A program made the position numbers and the translations under genes. A DNA stretch of 64,000 nucleotides from Myrmaecium sp. VS I D KN 1 (lineage: Eukaryota; Ascomycota; Dothideomycetes; Valsariales; Valsariaceae), in the NCBI GenBank assembly GCA_019775845.1, contig JADQAV010000002.1:1984001-2048000 (forward strand), given 5' to 3'. The notes beneath the pieces are model-generated. The model was not told where the DNA came from and did no database searches. It saw only the letters and a program-made list of their open reading frames with translations. Within the stretch, counting starts at the first letter, position 1; each line of letters starts with the position of its first letter. Shown here piece by piece: positions 1-12,145 of this stretch.

Positions 1-2
1 CC

Positions 3-956
3 GTCGGCACGGCGACGCAGATGAAAGTCGGCGACGTCCAGCCGTTGGGGCTAAGCGGAAGCGCCTCTCACGGCGGAGGCTCCTGTCAGCTCTCGTTGTC
101 GAAAGACGCGATGCCGACCCGCGACTCTGAGTTCAAGGTGATCAAGAGCTTCATCGGGAACTGCCCGACGACGGCCTGCGGCAACGGCGGCGTCGACGCC
201 TTCAACTTCACCATCCCGGCGGAGGTGCCGGACGGGCAGTACACCTTCGCGTGGACCTGGTTCAACGCGGTCGGCAACCGGGAGATGTACATGCGCTGCG
301 CGCCCGTCGAGGTGGTCGGCAGCGCGGGCACGGACGACACCTTCAGCAGCCTGCCGGACATCTACGTCGTCCACCTCAACACGACCGCCATCCCCAACGT
401 CGACTTCCACGCGTACGACGTCTGCCAGATCCCCGAGAACGAGGCGATCGTCTTCCCCAACCCGGGCCAGTACGTGCAGATGACCAAGCTGGGATGCGCC
501 GCCGAGAAGTTCGCCGTCGACGTGGAGGGCTGCGGACAGGCTCCGGCGTCGTTGGCGCAGCTCGCCGGCGCGGATGGTCTGGGAGCCGGTCTACCCACCA
601 GTCCTGCCGTACTCCTGTCTACGGCACCGGCCGCGACCACGCCAGCCGCAACTACGCCAGCTTCTTCCTCGCCTCCCAGCGCATCCACACCGGCCCCTGC
701 CCGGTCCGCCAGCGCTCCGGCCTCATCGCCCAATCTCGGCTCCACCGCCGGCGACGCGACCTGCGACACAAACGGCGCCGTCCTCTGCAACGGCGAGGAC
801 CAGTTCGGCATCTGCAACTGGGGTCGCGTCGTCTGGGAGCCGGTGGCGACAGGGACCAGGTGCGTGAGCGGCGTCATCCTGAAGAAGCGCGACGTCGGCC
901 GCGATTACCGTCGCGGCGTTGGCTACACGCTGAGGCATCATCATCGTCATGTCTAG
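3..956 (+). CDS. Secreted AA11-like lytic polysaccharide monooxygenase, 5' partial
   Basis: The frame is open to the left window edge, so the signal peptide and the N-terminal copper-binding histidine lie outside. The visible part has the second histidine in the segment SHGGGSCQ (about 69-90) and the segment WTWFNAVGNREMYM (about 250-295), whose tyrosine fits the axial copper ligand of this fold. A Ser/Ala/Pro/Thr-rich linker follows (about 590-740). It is followed by a small cysteine module (CDTNG, LCNGEDQFGICNWG, GTRC) resembling the X278 chitin-binding module often attached to AA11 enzymes. Family knowledge predicts copper-dependent oxidative cleavage of chitin outside the cell. The last residues form a His/Arg-rich tail (HHHRHV) after a dibasic KKR. 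Assignment to the LPMO fold is firm; the exact AA family is inferred from memory of the motifs. Confidence 0.75.
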   Translation, partial: VGTATQMKVGDVQPLGLSGSASHGGGSCQLSLSKDAMPTRDSEFKVIKSFIGNCPTTACGNGGVDAFNFTIPAEVPDGQYTFAWTWFNAVGNREMYMRCAPVEVVGSAGTDDTFSSLPDIYVVHLNTTAIPNVDFHAYDVCQIPENEAIVFPNPGQYVQMTKLGCAAEKFAVDVEGCGQAPASLAQLAGADGLGAGLPTSPAVLLSTAPAATTPAATTPASSSPPSASTPAPARSASAPASSPNLGSTAGDATCDTNGAVLCNGEDQFGICNWGRVVWEPVATGTRCVSGVILKKRDVGRDYRRGVGYTLRHHHRHV

Positions 957-2425
957 AAGCCGAGACCGTGCTGCTTTTTTTTAGTATGCCGCGCTTTCTT
1001 TGCTTGCTTACTTCTCGAGGATCGTTCGATTTTCCTGCTTCATTTCAGCCCATATACCCATGGCGTTCCCACATCGAGAGAGAGAGACATCATCTCCTCC
1101 TCGTCTAACAAAGCCGGTCTTTGCATTTCCATCGCAGTGTGAGTGGGAATACAGTAGGTGGGTTCGAGAAAGGAAACTAGATGCCTTCTCTACACCGTAG
1201 AAGTCGTTGCTTTATTTCCTAGGAAAAACAAATAAGGATCACATTTCGCTCTGACGTCTACCTATCCTTGCGCTCTTTGTTTTTGTTTTTATTTCCTTCT
1301 ATCCCTTCTTAAGCAACTCTGTTCTTCACCCTGCCGATGAATAAAGTTCCATCAGGGAGAAAGAAATAAGACGAAAAAGAAAAGAAACCAAACCCCATCT
1401 ACCTCCCTTTCTACCAACAACCCACCCTCACCTCTCGCCAATCGTTCAATTGCCCGATCGTCTCCCCCTTGCGTCCCCTCTTCTACTTAAGCCACAAACG
1501 CCATCACCCACTCTCAGTCAAGTTCATCAAACATGTAAACTCTACGTCTGATCTGTCGCCGCGACGACGGAGTCGGGCTGGGTTGGATGAAGCGGTGGTG
1601 TGGTGAGGATCTCGAACCCCTCTCTTCCTTCCACTCCAGCTGCACCTCCACATCCACATTCGCATCTGCACCCGCATCTGCACGCTCTCATTGTCGCTGT
1701 TGTACGTCATCGATCAATCTGTCTGTCGACAGCATTGGACTGGAAGCGTGCTAAGATGGGAGGGGGATGGGCGGGACTAGGCCGCAACCAGCCCCTTCCG
1801 TGAACGAACAAAGACGAGTGGCATCCATCACGTATGCATGCATGCATGCCGATCCGAAGGTGGCAGAGTGAGAGAGGGTGGGTATCTGCACGCGGGGTCA
1901 TGTTGGACAGACATGACCGTAGAGAGAAAGAGCAGGGAATAGAGAGAAAGCATGGTGCAGGACGGTTGGCAGACCGCTTCTCCTCTTCTCTGGATTGCTT
2001 TGGAAACGAATGACGTCTTCTTGTAGTGTACACGCGATGGCGGTTTTTGTCGTTTGCAGGAGGAGTAGTCTTGAGTCGTTGTTATCCTTCTCGTCGTTCC
2101 CAACGATCCCCGACATGGTCGAAGCAGGAAAGAGGAAGAAGAATGAAGCACTCCAACCACTAACCCTCCTCAAGACGACCTCCGCCGTTCTCCATTATAA
2201 TGATGACCATTAGATTACATGTCCAACATGCCAATTCATCCCCAATTATCGTGAAAAAAGTAGAAGCGAAAGAAATAAACGACGCATCAGCCCAAGCTGT
2301 TTTTGACAGTAGATTGACAATAGATTGACAGTAGATGGCCGATCCCAGATGCGAATCCCGCCACGAACAGTCGCGCCGCTAAGAAATTATGCTTGTAAAG
2401 GTGATGACCCAAGGTGGCATTGCAT
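957..2425. other. Intergenic, 3' flank of LPMO and CFEM genes
   Basis: No coding region with family resemblance is seen on either strand. Short open frames here overlap one another in several frames and have low-complexity composition. The tract holds polypyrimidine stretches and a small ATGC repeat. It is where the two flanking genes converge, so it mainly carries their 3' untranslated regions. Confidence 0.6.
1834..1849. repeat. (ATGC)4 microsatellite
   Basis: Four perfect tandem copies of ATGC in the spacer between the LPMO and CFEM genes. Confidence 0.9.
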
Positions 2426-3183
2426 CTACAAAGCAGCGATGGCAGCCAAGGCGAGACCGACGAGACCGGCAGCTCCAGTAACGTGCGAGCCAGCACCCTC
2501 GAAGGCGGTCGGGCTGGGGGTGGTGACGACGGTGCCGTTGCTGGAGGTCGAGGCGCTGCCCGTGCCGACGGCGGTCGTAGTGGCGGCGACAGAGGAACTG
2601 GCAGCCGCGACGGAAGAGGAAGCGACGACGGCCGCGGAGGAGGAGCTGGCGACCACGGCAGAGCTAGCTGCAGCAGAGGTGGCCGCAGCGGAGGAAGAGG
2701 CGGCCGCACTGGTGGCGGCGGCGCTCGTGGCGGCAGCAGAGGTGGCCGCGGCACTGCTGGCAGCTCCGACGGTGATGGTGATGGGGACACCGGCGCTGGA
2801 GCAGATACCCTCAAGGGCGCTCGCGACAGCTAGAGGAAAGTCAGCCAGATGATGGAGAGAAAGGGAGGCGGTCGAAGTCACATACCGCTCTGGGAGGCAG
2901 CGGACGGGCAGTCCGTCTCCACGCAGGGCTGCGCCTGGGGGATCAAGTCCGTGTTCTTGCAGTGGCACGCATAGTCGGTCAAGCTGGAGCAACCGTCCGA
3001 GCCCAGGACGCTGGAAAGGCAAGTGAGCTGTGACGAGGTGAGTTAGTAAGGTGAGAGGGAGCAAGGTGAGTGAGGTCGTCGAAGGACGAGCAAGCAACTT
3101 ACAGCGCAGGAGGGAATGTCCGCAAGACTTTGGGCGTAGACAGCGGCACCAAAGGCGAGGGTGGCAGCGAAAGAGGACTTCAT
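2426..3183 (-). CDS. GPI-anchored CFEM-domain cell-surface protein
   Basis: Three exons on the minus strand: 3103-3183, 2886-3027 and 2426-2829, giving 208 residues. Introns of 75 and 56 bp have GTAAGT and GTATGT donors. The start MKSSFAATLAFGAAVYAQ is a signal peptide. The mature protein has eight cysteines (residues about 26-90) in the CFEM spacing, including DYACHCKN with the aspartate that binds haem iron in characterised CFEM proteins. A long Ala/Ser/Thr tail with TSAAA repeats follows, then a hydrophobic end (GLVGLALAAIAAL) typical of GPI attachment. CFEM proteins act in haem/iron capture, wall structure or host interaction; which applies here cannot be told. A TATA-like AGCTATATTAA lies about 180 bp upstream. 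Confidence 0.88.
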
Positions 3184-6161
3184 TATGACGACTGGGGTCG
3201 GTGGACGTTTTGGTTGCTGTGAGCGAGCGTTGGAGCGATGGAGGACGCAAGAAAACGACAGACGGAAAGGACGACGGTGGACTGAGTGCGAAACTTGTCA
3301 GGCGTGCAGTGAGCGAGAGAGGTCGGAGGGATTGGGGGTAGAGGAGAGCTGGGAGGGTTAATATAGCTGTGCTGGGGAAAATACTAGTATGTAAGAGTCT
3401 CAGGGGCAAAGGGCAGTCACTTACCTACCTAGTCCATCTGGCTGCTTTGATTGCCTCCCTCGTCAGTCGTCAGTCGTCGTCGTGGAGAATCGTCAGGCCA
3501 GCCAGGCCAGCCAGGCCAAACCAGCAAACAGGGCAACAAGGCCGGAAGCGACAGGTGCCCCTCGCCTCTTTCCCCGTTCGCTACGGTTGCATCGCCATCC
3601 GCCATCCCCGCACATTCCAGCCGACACCCCAGGCTGCGAACGGCCCCAGTGGTCGGCTCGTGCACTGCCGGCCGGAGGGGCTGCCCGGCCCAGCCTAGCG
3701 CGGGGTGTGAAGGCGGGGTTAAGGTGGCCGCCTAACGCGATTCATCCACCACACCCGCCCGGACTGTCCGGGGGTGCCTGCGTCTGGGGAAGGGCGCAGC
3801 CCGCGTGGCTCATCCCGGCCCAGCTGCTTTCCCTCACCGTGCCATCTCGACCTCGGCCCCTCTCCTAGTGACTGACCTTCACACCCTTTCAACCTTTTAG
3901 ACTTAAACTCTGCCAATCTTCCCCAGACTCGCCATCCCCGCACCCGAGCACGCCCGTCTTGACTTGCCGTAAGGCTGCAACAATAACAACCACCATCAAC
4001 ACCACAGCGCCCCGACCTGCCTCAGACCGCCCACTCCCTGGTTAGGCTCCTCGCTCCCAGGAAGGAGAAAGCTCCGCTGGGCTCCGATGGCGGACGTTTG
4101 TTGGATCACTGGCTACTGGGTAAATCACGCCAGCAAAGTACATCACATATTGGACAAGGGTGGTGCGGATCGCAGGGACGTCTGCTCGACTCTGCCGCCG
4201 GACGAGTCCCTTCCATGGGCGGAGAACTCGGAGCGGAATGGTGAAGGAGGCCCGGACGAGAGCTAACCCGCATCCGATTGCGCAGAGAGAAGTTTTTCTT
4301 CCTCTCTCCACCCATTGGTTCATGCTATCCATACCGTCGGTCCCGGCTGGAATGCTACCTGCCAATCCCCTCCTCCCCTCCGACCCCTTAGCATCGCCAG
4401 CAAGCAAGCAGGAAAGTGGCAGTGGCGCTTCTCCGGTCTCCTCGGAGGATGATGGCACAGATTCTGTTTCTGTACCTGCATCTCTCGTTTGAATGATTAC
4501 ATGGCTTCATGGAGCATGCACGCCTTCGCTAGAAGAGCTCCTCATTCGTGTGTCATAGGTGACATTAGCCACTCCGACCACCATGTCAATGCGCCCCGAA
4601 TCCGCTGGCCTGCAATGTAATTGCGATCATCGTCGTTGAAAGTCTTCTCGATGGCTGCAGGTGCGTGGCCAGCTAGTCTCTGAACCGGTTAGTCCAGCTG
4701 AACTGTTTGTCAGATGATGCATAACCCCGTAGGCAGCGGCCATCAACGGTAACTGCAGGTTCACCTTCTGGTTCACTGCGCGGCGTCCGTTACAGATGAC
4801 CATCTGCTTGGTTGATGTGGGAAGATCTTAGTATGAGGTACTCTTCTCAGCGGTTACCGGCCCGTCAATAATGTAAACAGTCAAGTCTTTTGCACGAGCG
4901 ATAGAGGTAAACAAATGTCCCTTCGTAGTTTCGGAAACAAGCTCTACCGCCGAAGCTTCAAGGGTCAGTCCTGCGAATGCGTAAACCTCCGAGGAACGTC
5001 GCTATGCGAAGGCTGACCCCCTTTGCATGTGTTACGCTCACGCATTGCTGAATGGACCTAGGTTAGGTTGCCATTGGCCAGTGCAGACATGCTTCTTCCC
5101 TCCAGTGAGGCTTTAACGTAATCGACAAACTTCTCTCAGAGTCCGTTATAAGGGAACCAGGACCGTCGGCTGCATCGGCGAGCAAAACTGGTAGCTCCAA
5201 TGTGAGCATATTGCTGTCTCCACTACAAATAGACTAATGGGGAAAGGCCCGGCAACATCGCTCTAAAATTGGGTGTCTGGCCTGTCCTTGGTCCGAATGG
5301 CCTCGGACAGCTTGGCGGTCGCGTCCTGCAACTGCTTGTGTTTGGCGCCCTGCACTGATACGTTGTTGCGTCCATCAGTCTCACCTGTAGGCTCAAGCTT
5401 TTAGGCTCAAGCTTTTAGGCTCAAACCGGTTTTTCATGTCCAGGAAACCTCAGTCACAGAGTAAAAAACTCACAGGGAGAGCCCATCCAATAGGGAAGAT
5501 AGGTGTTGCTGTAGGAGTAAAACTCACAACGCGAACCAACCAAAGACATGACGACAGGAAGCAAGTGAACATGGCGTTCTCTTGGAGAAGAGAGAGGGCT
5601 CACGACTGCTAGTCGCTACAGACATTGACATGAGCGATCACTGCAACCGTTCCACCCGGAAGCTGAGAGTACGAAGTCAACTTGAGGAGTGAGCCAAAGT
5701 CAGGAGTTCGCGGGCGAGGCGTTAAGAGGAGAGCAGATGGTAGAACATCCCAACTAAAGACGGTTGGAGATTCGATTAACAGACTGGTTCGCCATCAAAG
5801 AACACAAGGTGTTGTTGAGGACGGGAGTTAAAGACCACAGAGGAGGAGAACTTAAAGTTCTGCACCTTCATGCTACATCAAGAAGGGACAGGTGGAGGCT
5901 GGGAGCAGCTGTAGGTAGCTTTAAACGGCGGGAGTGGTCGTCAGTAACATGCCTTATCTTATCAGCACCTGACTCGGACGTCCAGCGCCAAGCATCTGCC
6001 ATCGTGCTCCAGAACTTCAGTGAAGCTCGTTGGGACTGGGATCTCCAAACCACACTTTCCTTCCACATCCGCTCAGCAACCCGTTCAACTGAGCGCAGAC
6101 CCCTCGCGCAAATACTCCAGCCTCCGCCAAGTCTGTTGGGTCTCTTACGGAGGTAGCAGTC
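3184..6161. other. Gene-free spacer between CFEM gene and PRP46
   Basis: A 3 kb divergent spacer. Open frames up to about 138 codons occur on both strands but match no family I recognise and overlap each other. The stretch 4500-5760 has no open frame over 60 codons. It contains a small tandem repeat near 5.4 kb. It should carry the promoters of the CFEM gene (left) and of PRP46 (right). Confidence 0.55.
5388..5426. repeat. 14-bp tandem repeat, about 2.8 copies
   Basis: The unit TAGGCTCAAGCTTT occurs twice in perfect tandem, followed by a partial third copy (TAGGCTCAAAC). Confidence 0.85.
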
Positions 6162-7871
6162 ATGACGGAAATCGCTCCTACAAACTTGCAATCATCATCC
6201 TCGAATCCAGACATCACGGCAAGTCTTCGAGAAAGGGAGAGCAAGTTGCATTGCTATTTTTTCTAACAGCTCCATACAGCAACGCCTCCGAACCTCCGCC
6301 AAACGAACACGCGAGATATTTGTCGCCGATTTCGCTTCCCCCTCCGTCCTCGAGCACACTACCACCTCCGCCTTTTCCATAACTCCGTCCGTCGCATCAC
6401 CGAAACACGTCGCCGAAGAAGCCAACATTGCCACGCGCATCTACACCGAGTATGCGGACGTGAAGGAGCTCCCGGCCGCCCTGGCTGCGAAACAAGCAAA
6501 TGCTGCCGCATCCGCTGCCGCGCGCAGGAAGAAGACGCGACAAGCCGCTGCGGCAGACCAATCCTCCGACCCTAACATGCGCAAGATGATCGAAGGCGTC
6601 TCCGAGCGATCCGAGCAAGCGAAAGCGTCGGCGTCAACAACGCTCACTCTCCGAAGAGGAGGCGGCGCCGCACCAAATGCGAACGGGCCTACCCCGCAAA
6701 GGAATCTTCCGTCGAGCAGTCTGGTGCGGAAAGATACCGTGCGACAGCTCAAGCCGGAGTGGCACGCGCCATGGAAGCTTATGCGGGTTATCTCTGGTCA
6801 CTTGGGATGGGTGCGTGCTTTGGCCGTCGAACCGGACAATCAGTGGTTTGCCAGTGGAGCGGGGGATCGGACCATCAAGATCTGGGACCTGGCCTCGGGG
6901 ACGTTGAAGCTCACGCTCACAGGACACGTTTCGACCGTGAGAGGACTGGCGGTGTCCCCACGACATCCCTACCTGTTTTCTTGCGGTGAGGACAAGATGG
7001 TCAAGTGTTGGGATCTGGAGACGAACAAGGTGATTCGTCACTACCACGGGCATCTCAGCGGTGTATATACCTTGGCTCTACATCCGACTCTGGATGTCCT
7101 GGTAACGGGAGGTCGAGATGGTGTTGCACGGGTTTGGGACATGAGGACGAGATCAAACATTCACGTGTTGAGTGGGCACAAGGGTACTGTGGCTGATCTC
7201 GTGTGTCAAGAGGCGGATCCTCAAATCATCAGTGCATCTCTCGACTCCACCATTCGAATGTGGGATCTTGCGGCGGGCAAGACAATGGGTGTCCTTACCC
7301 ATCACAAGAAGGGTGTCCGGGCATTGGCGACGCACCCAACCGAGTTTACCTTTGCCAGCGGCAGCTCCGGATCCATCAAACAGTGGAAGTGTCCAGAAGG
7401 CGCCTTCATGCAGAACTTCGAGGGCCATAATGCCATCATCAACACGTTAAGCGTCAACGAAGACAACGTCTTGTTCTCTGGAGGTATGTTGCCATTACTT
7501 TTCGTCACTCCATATAACGAGAAACCCATCAAAGCTAACTGTTCGACCATTTAGGTGACGACGGATCGATCAGCTTCTGGGATTGGAAAACGGGACACCG
7601 ATTCCAACAGTCGGAAAGCATCGCACAACCCGGTTCGCTCGAGGCCGAAGCCGGCCTGATGAGCTCCACGTTCGACCGGACCGGTTTGCGCCTGATCTGC
7701 GGCGAAGCGGATAAGACCAGTATGTTGCCCACTGTCTCCGCCTGTTTCTCTGTTTCTATGGTCGGCTAATCAGAACGTGCTACAGTTAAAATCTGGAAGC
7801 CCGATGACGAGGCTACCCCGGAGACCCACCCGCTGGATTGGAAGCCGACGTTGGGAAGGCACAAGTTCTGA
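6162..7871 (+). CDS. PRP46: Pre-mRNA splicing factor PRP46/PLRG1, WD40 protein
   Basis: Likely exons are 6162-6218, 6280-7483, 7555-7719 and 7786-7871, giving 503 residues. The N-terminal part contains SAKRTREIF, followed by basic and Ala-rich sequence. The second half is a seven-bladed WD40 propeller with the PLRG1-type blades [36 protein letters not shown] and [15 protein letters not shown], ending in [20 protein letters not shown]. It belongs to the Prp19-associated (NTC) complex, which activates the spliceosome in the nucleus. The first intron is unusual: the only in-frame solution of normal length uses a GC donor (GCAAGT at 6219) and acceptor at 6279. A GT alternative would give a 25-bp intron (6245-6269). 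Introns 2 and 3 are ordinary GT-AG of 71 and 66 bp. The gene is convergent with ORC1, 288 bp apart. Confidence 0.93.
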
Positions 7872-8159
7872 GATGGTGGTGGGATTCAGTGAACTTCGCG
7901 ATCTATTATTGGATCTTCCTTTCTCTTGTAATATTAGAAGTAGCTCATGGTGGGTGTTAGGGCCTCTTCCGGGGGTCCGATCGGCATAGCGGACAACACG
8001 TCTCAGTTTACGTGACAAAATCCCGAGGTCAAAACAAAGGTCCACGAGGGTAATATCATACATAGCCTGTCGTGCTTTAAGAGAGAAAGAAGTACATGAC
8101 CGTGGTTGGATCAATATACCCAAATATCACATCGCATCGTCTCGCCTCGTTCCCCTTTC

Positions 8160-10650
8160 TTACGTTCCGAAACCCAGTCCTCGAACATCATCGTCATCCT
8201 TCAACGCAAGCTTGACCTCCTCGTCACCAACGCCCAACCGCACCCGGCCCACCCGTTCTCCCCGCCGCGTCTCCACGCCGACGATGCCCGCTTCGACGAG
8301 CTCCATGAGCGCGACGCCCAAGCCGTTGACGCGCGCCGTCTTGCCTTCCTCGCGCTTCGTCGCCCGTCCGACCATTTTCTTGAGCGCCGTTTGGGAGCCC
8401 GCATGGTCCCCGTCCTGCGCCAAGAGGTACTTGTGGATGGGCGGGATCTGGCTCATCATGCCCAGCCGCTTCGCCTCCTCGAGGACGTCGCCGAGCACGG
8501 CCTCGCCGATGCCCGTTCGCCGGATGCGCGCGAGGAGCGCGGCGAGGAAGAGCTTGGAGGCCAGCGGCAAGGCGCGCAGGTACTGCTGCAGCGGGTTGCT
8601 GGTGGCTTCGTTGATCGCCTGCTTGATCGTCGCGATTGTCACCGTCCCCATCCGTGCGCCCGGCCCTCCACGGGCGTCTGTGTTCGCTTTCGCATTCCTG
8701 CTCGTCTTGCTGGGCGTGGCTGGCGTGGACTCGGCGTCTTTGGTCAAAGCTTCGGATTCGGCAATCTCGACCGCTCGTCTGCAGATGTCCAAGGCGCGAC
8801 GTGCGTCTCCACTGACCGCCGCCACCTTGCGCGCAGCGAACTGAATAGCATCGGGGTGGACGACGTTGCCAGGTACGCCGGACAACCGCGATTGGATGAT
8901 CTGCATCAGTTGCTCGTGGGTATAGCCAGGGAAAGTGATACGAATCAGTCCTACGCGTGCATCATATTAGCTTCGTGATGAGCAACAGGGTACCAGAAAC
9001 CTTGCGCAAAGCCAGCCCGTCCATTCACGGTCGGTCTTGCAACTGAACCACGGGAGGATTGCTTACCTAGACGACTACTAATCTTGTTGCTCAATGTTCG
9101 TTCCGGAAGGTCCATGGTGTTGGCAACGGCGAGGACAATCAATCGACTATGCCGCAGGCCTGGCCAGTTGAAGAAATTGTACATCACGCTCTGGTTTTTG
9201 GTGACGAGCTGGTCAAGCTCATCCATGAGCACCACGCATGGTACTCGACGAGGGCTTGGGCTTGAAAACTCCCGCTCCAGTAGATCGAGCGCATGCGAAG
9301 GGCTGACTCTGTCCCCAGACAAGGCTTCCCATAGTAAAGAATATGACTGATGCGGATCGGTCACCTTCATTCCGTTTATCTCAACGAAGATGAAGTCGTC
9401 CATCTCTTCTGCCATGACCGCGGCATTGAGCTGTGCCACCACCTCGCGAACAGTGGCAGTCTTGCCGGTGCCTGGTGTTCCGGATATATAGATGCATGAG
9501 CCGGATCCTTCGCTGATTGCCGACTCGAGGTGCGAATACACTGTAGCAAACTCCTCTTCACGGCAGGGAAGGGTGCCTGGTACCGAAGAAACATGGAGCT
9601 GATTACGGGCTATCTGAAAGGGGGACGATACTGCAGCAGGAGACAATACTCGAGTACCTAGTGGTGTGAACTCCAGGGGCTTTTTCGTGACGATTCGTTT
9701 ATGTGTTGGGGTGAGAAACTTTTTAGGCGTGAGTCCGTGCCGCTTGGAGGTGGGCGTGGTCGCATCGTTCAGTTTTCGTCGTTTGCTCGGCGTCTTGGGG
9801 ACGTCTTCCTCGTCGGGCTCTTCGGCAATGAAATCGTCGAGATCATGTTTCCTCTTCGGGCGAACTGACTTCCTTGTGGCGGTGGTTTGGGTCTCCACTA
9901 ACGATATCACCTTGGCTATGTCCTCCGGGCCCCGGTAAATCTCCTCCCAGTCAAACTCGTCCGTGTACGTCGCTGTCCTGGTGTTGCATCCTCTCCTACA
10001 AAAGAAGACCGTCCCGTAGTCTTTAGCGCCCCTCTTGATGTGTCCGGCCGGATATTTCGCCATGAAGTTCTTGTACGACATCACAATTGCTTTCCCATCG
10101 ATCGTCGCGAGGGAGTTGTTGTCAGAGGCCGCGGTAAGATAGATCTCATTCTGCACAGCGTAAGCAATCGACCGCCTTCCAACAGTTTTCGGGAGAGAAG
10201 ACAAACCTCGAGATAGTCGTCTCGCTTCTTGGCCTTGTTACGGATTTCCCTGTGAGACGAGAACCATAGGAACTTGGCCATCTTCTCGAGCTCTCCATCG
10301 TCGTTGAACTCATCGATGAAGTCGACGATGAGACCGACCCAAGGCTCGCTTGCCTCGGACCGCAGGACCACGGCATCTCCTATTGCGCATTGGAAGTTCC
10401 CGGTGCGCGCTGCAATGATTCGTGCTCCTCTGTTGGCACCCTGTCCCCTCCTTCTGCGGGAGGGAGTGTTGGTAGCTTCCGACGGGGGCTGCTGCGTCTG
10501 GTCGCCGCTTCGGTCTTGCTCCTCGTACACCCATTCCCATTCTCGGTTGGCTGTGTCGATGGCGTCGTCGGCGTCTTCTTCGGGCGCAGCACCGTGAGCC
10601 AAGTACTGGCGCGCTTTTTCGAGCGTGGTGCGCTTCCGTGACGGGGCCAT
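8160..10650 (-). CDS. ORC1: Origin recognition complex subunit 1 (BAH + AAA+ ATPase)
   Basis: Three exons on the minus strand: 10207-10650, 9067-10150 and 8160-8950, giving 772 residues. The start is MAPSRKRTTLEKARQYL. A BAH domain occupies roughly residues 90-215 (IGDAVVLRSEASEPWVGLIV, KFLWFSSHREI). A basic, charged linker follows (RPKRKHDLDDF, TPSKRRKLND). The AAA+ module has Walker A GTPGTGKT at about residue 373 and Walker B VVLMDELDQL at about 453, then sensor-1 VLAVANTMDLPERTL and an ISSRLG arginine motif. The C-terminal part is the winged-helix region. As the largest ORC subunit it binds ATP and origin DNA and, through BAH, nucleosomes, to load MCM. Introns are 56 bp (inside BAH) and 116 bp. 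Identification is secure; the translation start could differ by a few codons. Confidence 0.95.
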
Positions 10651-12145
10651 TCGCAATGCGTCCGTGGAGGCCGTTTCGCAAGAGCAGCGAAGGTGCGGTT
10701 GCTGCGGAGCTGAGGTACCGTAAACACCGGGACCGCCGATGGGCGCTTTCTGTGCCTAAGGCAGAACTGGTAGTACTTTGGACCCTGTGCCGCCCAACGC
10801 CTAGCATCTCACTGACGTCTGCTATTGCGAGCTTGACATATCATATTCCACTGTACCTCATCCGCTTCGCCTGCACATCTCTACCGATTAATTAGTCCGA
10901 CTAATTCATCCAAGCCTTCGCGCTTTAGATAACTATGCTGCGGCCATGATCGTCCATAAATCCTGGCAACACAGCCCTCCATCCCGTTGACACACGAAGG
11001 CCTCTAGTCTCTCAAACGAGCAATTCCGCAGTCCTTCCCCCGGCCTGCGATGAAGCCAAGATGCCGGGGTTATCGACACATGGGCTCCAATTAGGATTGT
11101 ACGACGCAACTCTGCCCTTCAGTGGGCCGCACAGGAGTCTGGACAGCGGTGACCATCCACGCTGTTCCCCAATGACCCCTCAACTTTGGCCGTTCGCAGT
11201 CGGATCCTTCCTCCATGCGATGTATTGCCTCGAAGACAACCGGCTCAACATGGAATGGTGAAGCTGGTTGACGTCGTGCTAACTGGAAAAGAATGACAGT
11301 GCAGCTAGGACAACGTACGCCCTCATCTATCTCAAACGTTCAACAGGTTTGCTCGCTCTAGGTGCATGCCAGAGGGTTCCTGCAGGATTTTCGCGTGTGA
11401 GGATGCGTCCTGCCACTTACCGTGCTTGGCTGGCCTCCTACTGCGACCCGCTCCACAGCCTCATCTACTACTCTTCAAACAATCCTGTTGGCTTCAGCGA
11501 TCCTTCAATACTCGGCTCTGGAACGGTCTGCTTTACTCAAGGACCGTATCATCTTCACGCTTGCAAGTCATAGCAATCGAGAAGGCAATATTTCTGTTCA
11601 TATTCTTCGGACTTTCCGCATACCAGCGGTCTAGCGATCCGGCTTCAGCTCGGGCCACCTTCCTACCCGGGGATATTTTTCATAATAGGTCCTAATCCGT
11701 TGAACACCAGTCACGTTAAACATGTCATAAAAAAACCGGTCTTAACAGCCTAACTCCGCCCATATCCGCCGGAAAACCAGTATAGCCCCAACGTTAATAA
11801 ACTGATCCTGATGCTGCCGAAACGATTGAAAATCCATCCAGAACAGGGATCCGCTCGCTAAACTCCGAATAATCGCTCCAATGAATGGGGCTGCAGGGTG
11901 ATGTACAATGACTCAACGCTTCAACAAGGCGCTCAAAGTCGAAGGTCACATCTCAGCGATGGTTGGCTAGGCAGTCTGAAGAGGTGGTGTCCCGGGCATC
12001 GACAAAGGTGTTACCGGGAAGTACTTTAGGTCTGGCGGTGAGCTTGACAGAGATGCTTCGAATGAGTCCGAATGGGGTGGTGTCTGCCACTCTCCTGGTC
12101 AGCTACCGCTCTGGGGCACAAGGGAACAAGGCAGCAAACGGCCTT
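10651..12145. other. Intergenic between ORC1 and bZIP gene
   Basis: No coding region is supported. Short plus-strand open frames at 11.06-11.7 kb overlap in all three frames and look random. A TGACGT core lies at about 10.81 kb upstream of ORC1. No ACGCGT box was seen in the ORC1 upstream region. Confidence 0.55.

Noticed and set aside
1600-1630. TTCGA-containing stretch resembling a tRNA B box
   Set aside because: The spacing does not match the B-box consensus, and no A box or cloverleaf pairing was found. No tRNA or rRNA gene was recognised in the window.
2325-2852. Ala/Glu-rich and Gly/Arg-rich plus-strand frames opposite the CFEM gene
   Set aside because: They are antisense shadows of the Ala/Ser repeat tail of the CFEM protein.
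4042-4492. Open frames of 110-138 codons on both strands
   Set aside because: They overlap each other in several frames and have no recognisable domain or splice context.
5764-6156. 130-codon plus-strand frame just before PRP46
   Set aside because: It overlaps the expected PRP46 promoter and leader, and its composition changes without domain pattern.
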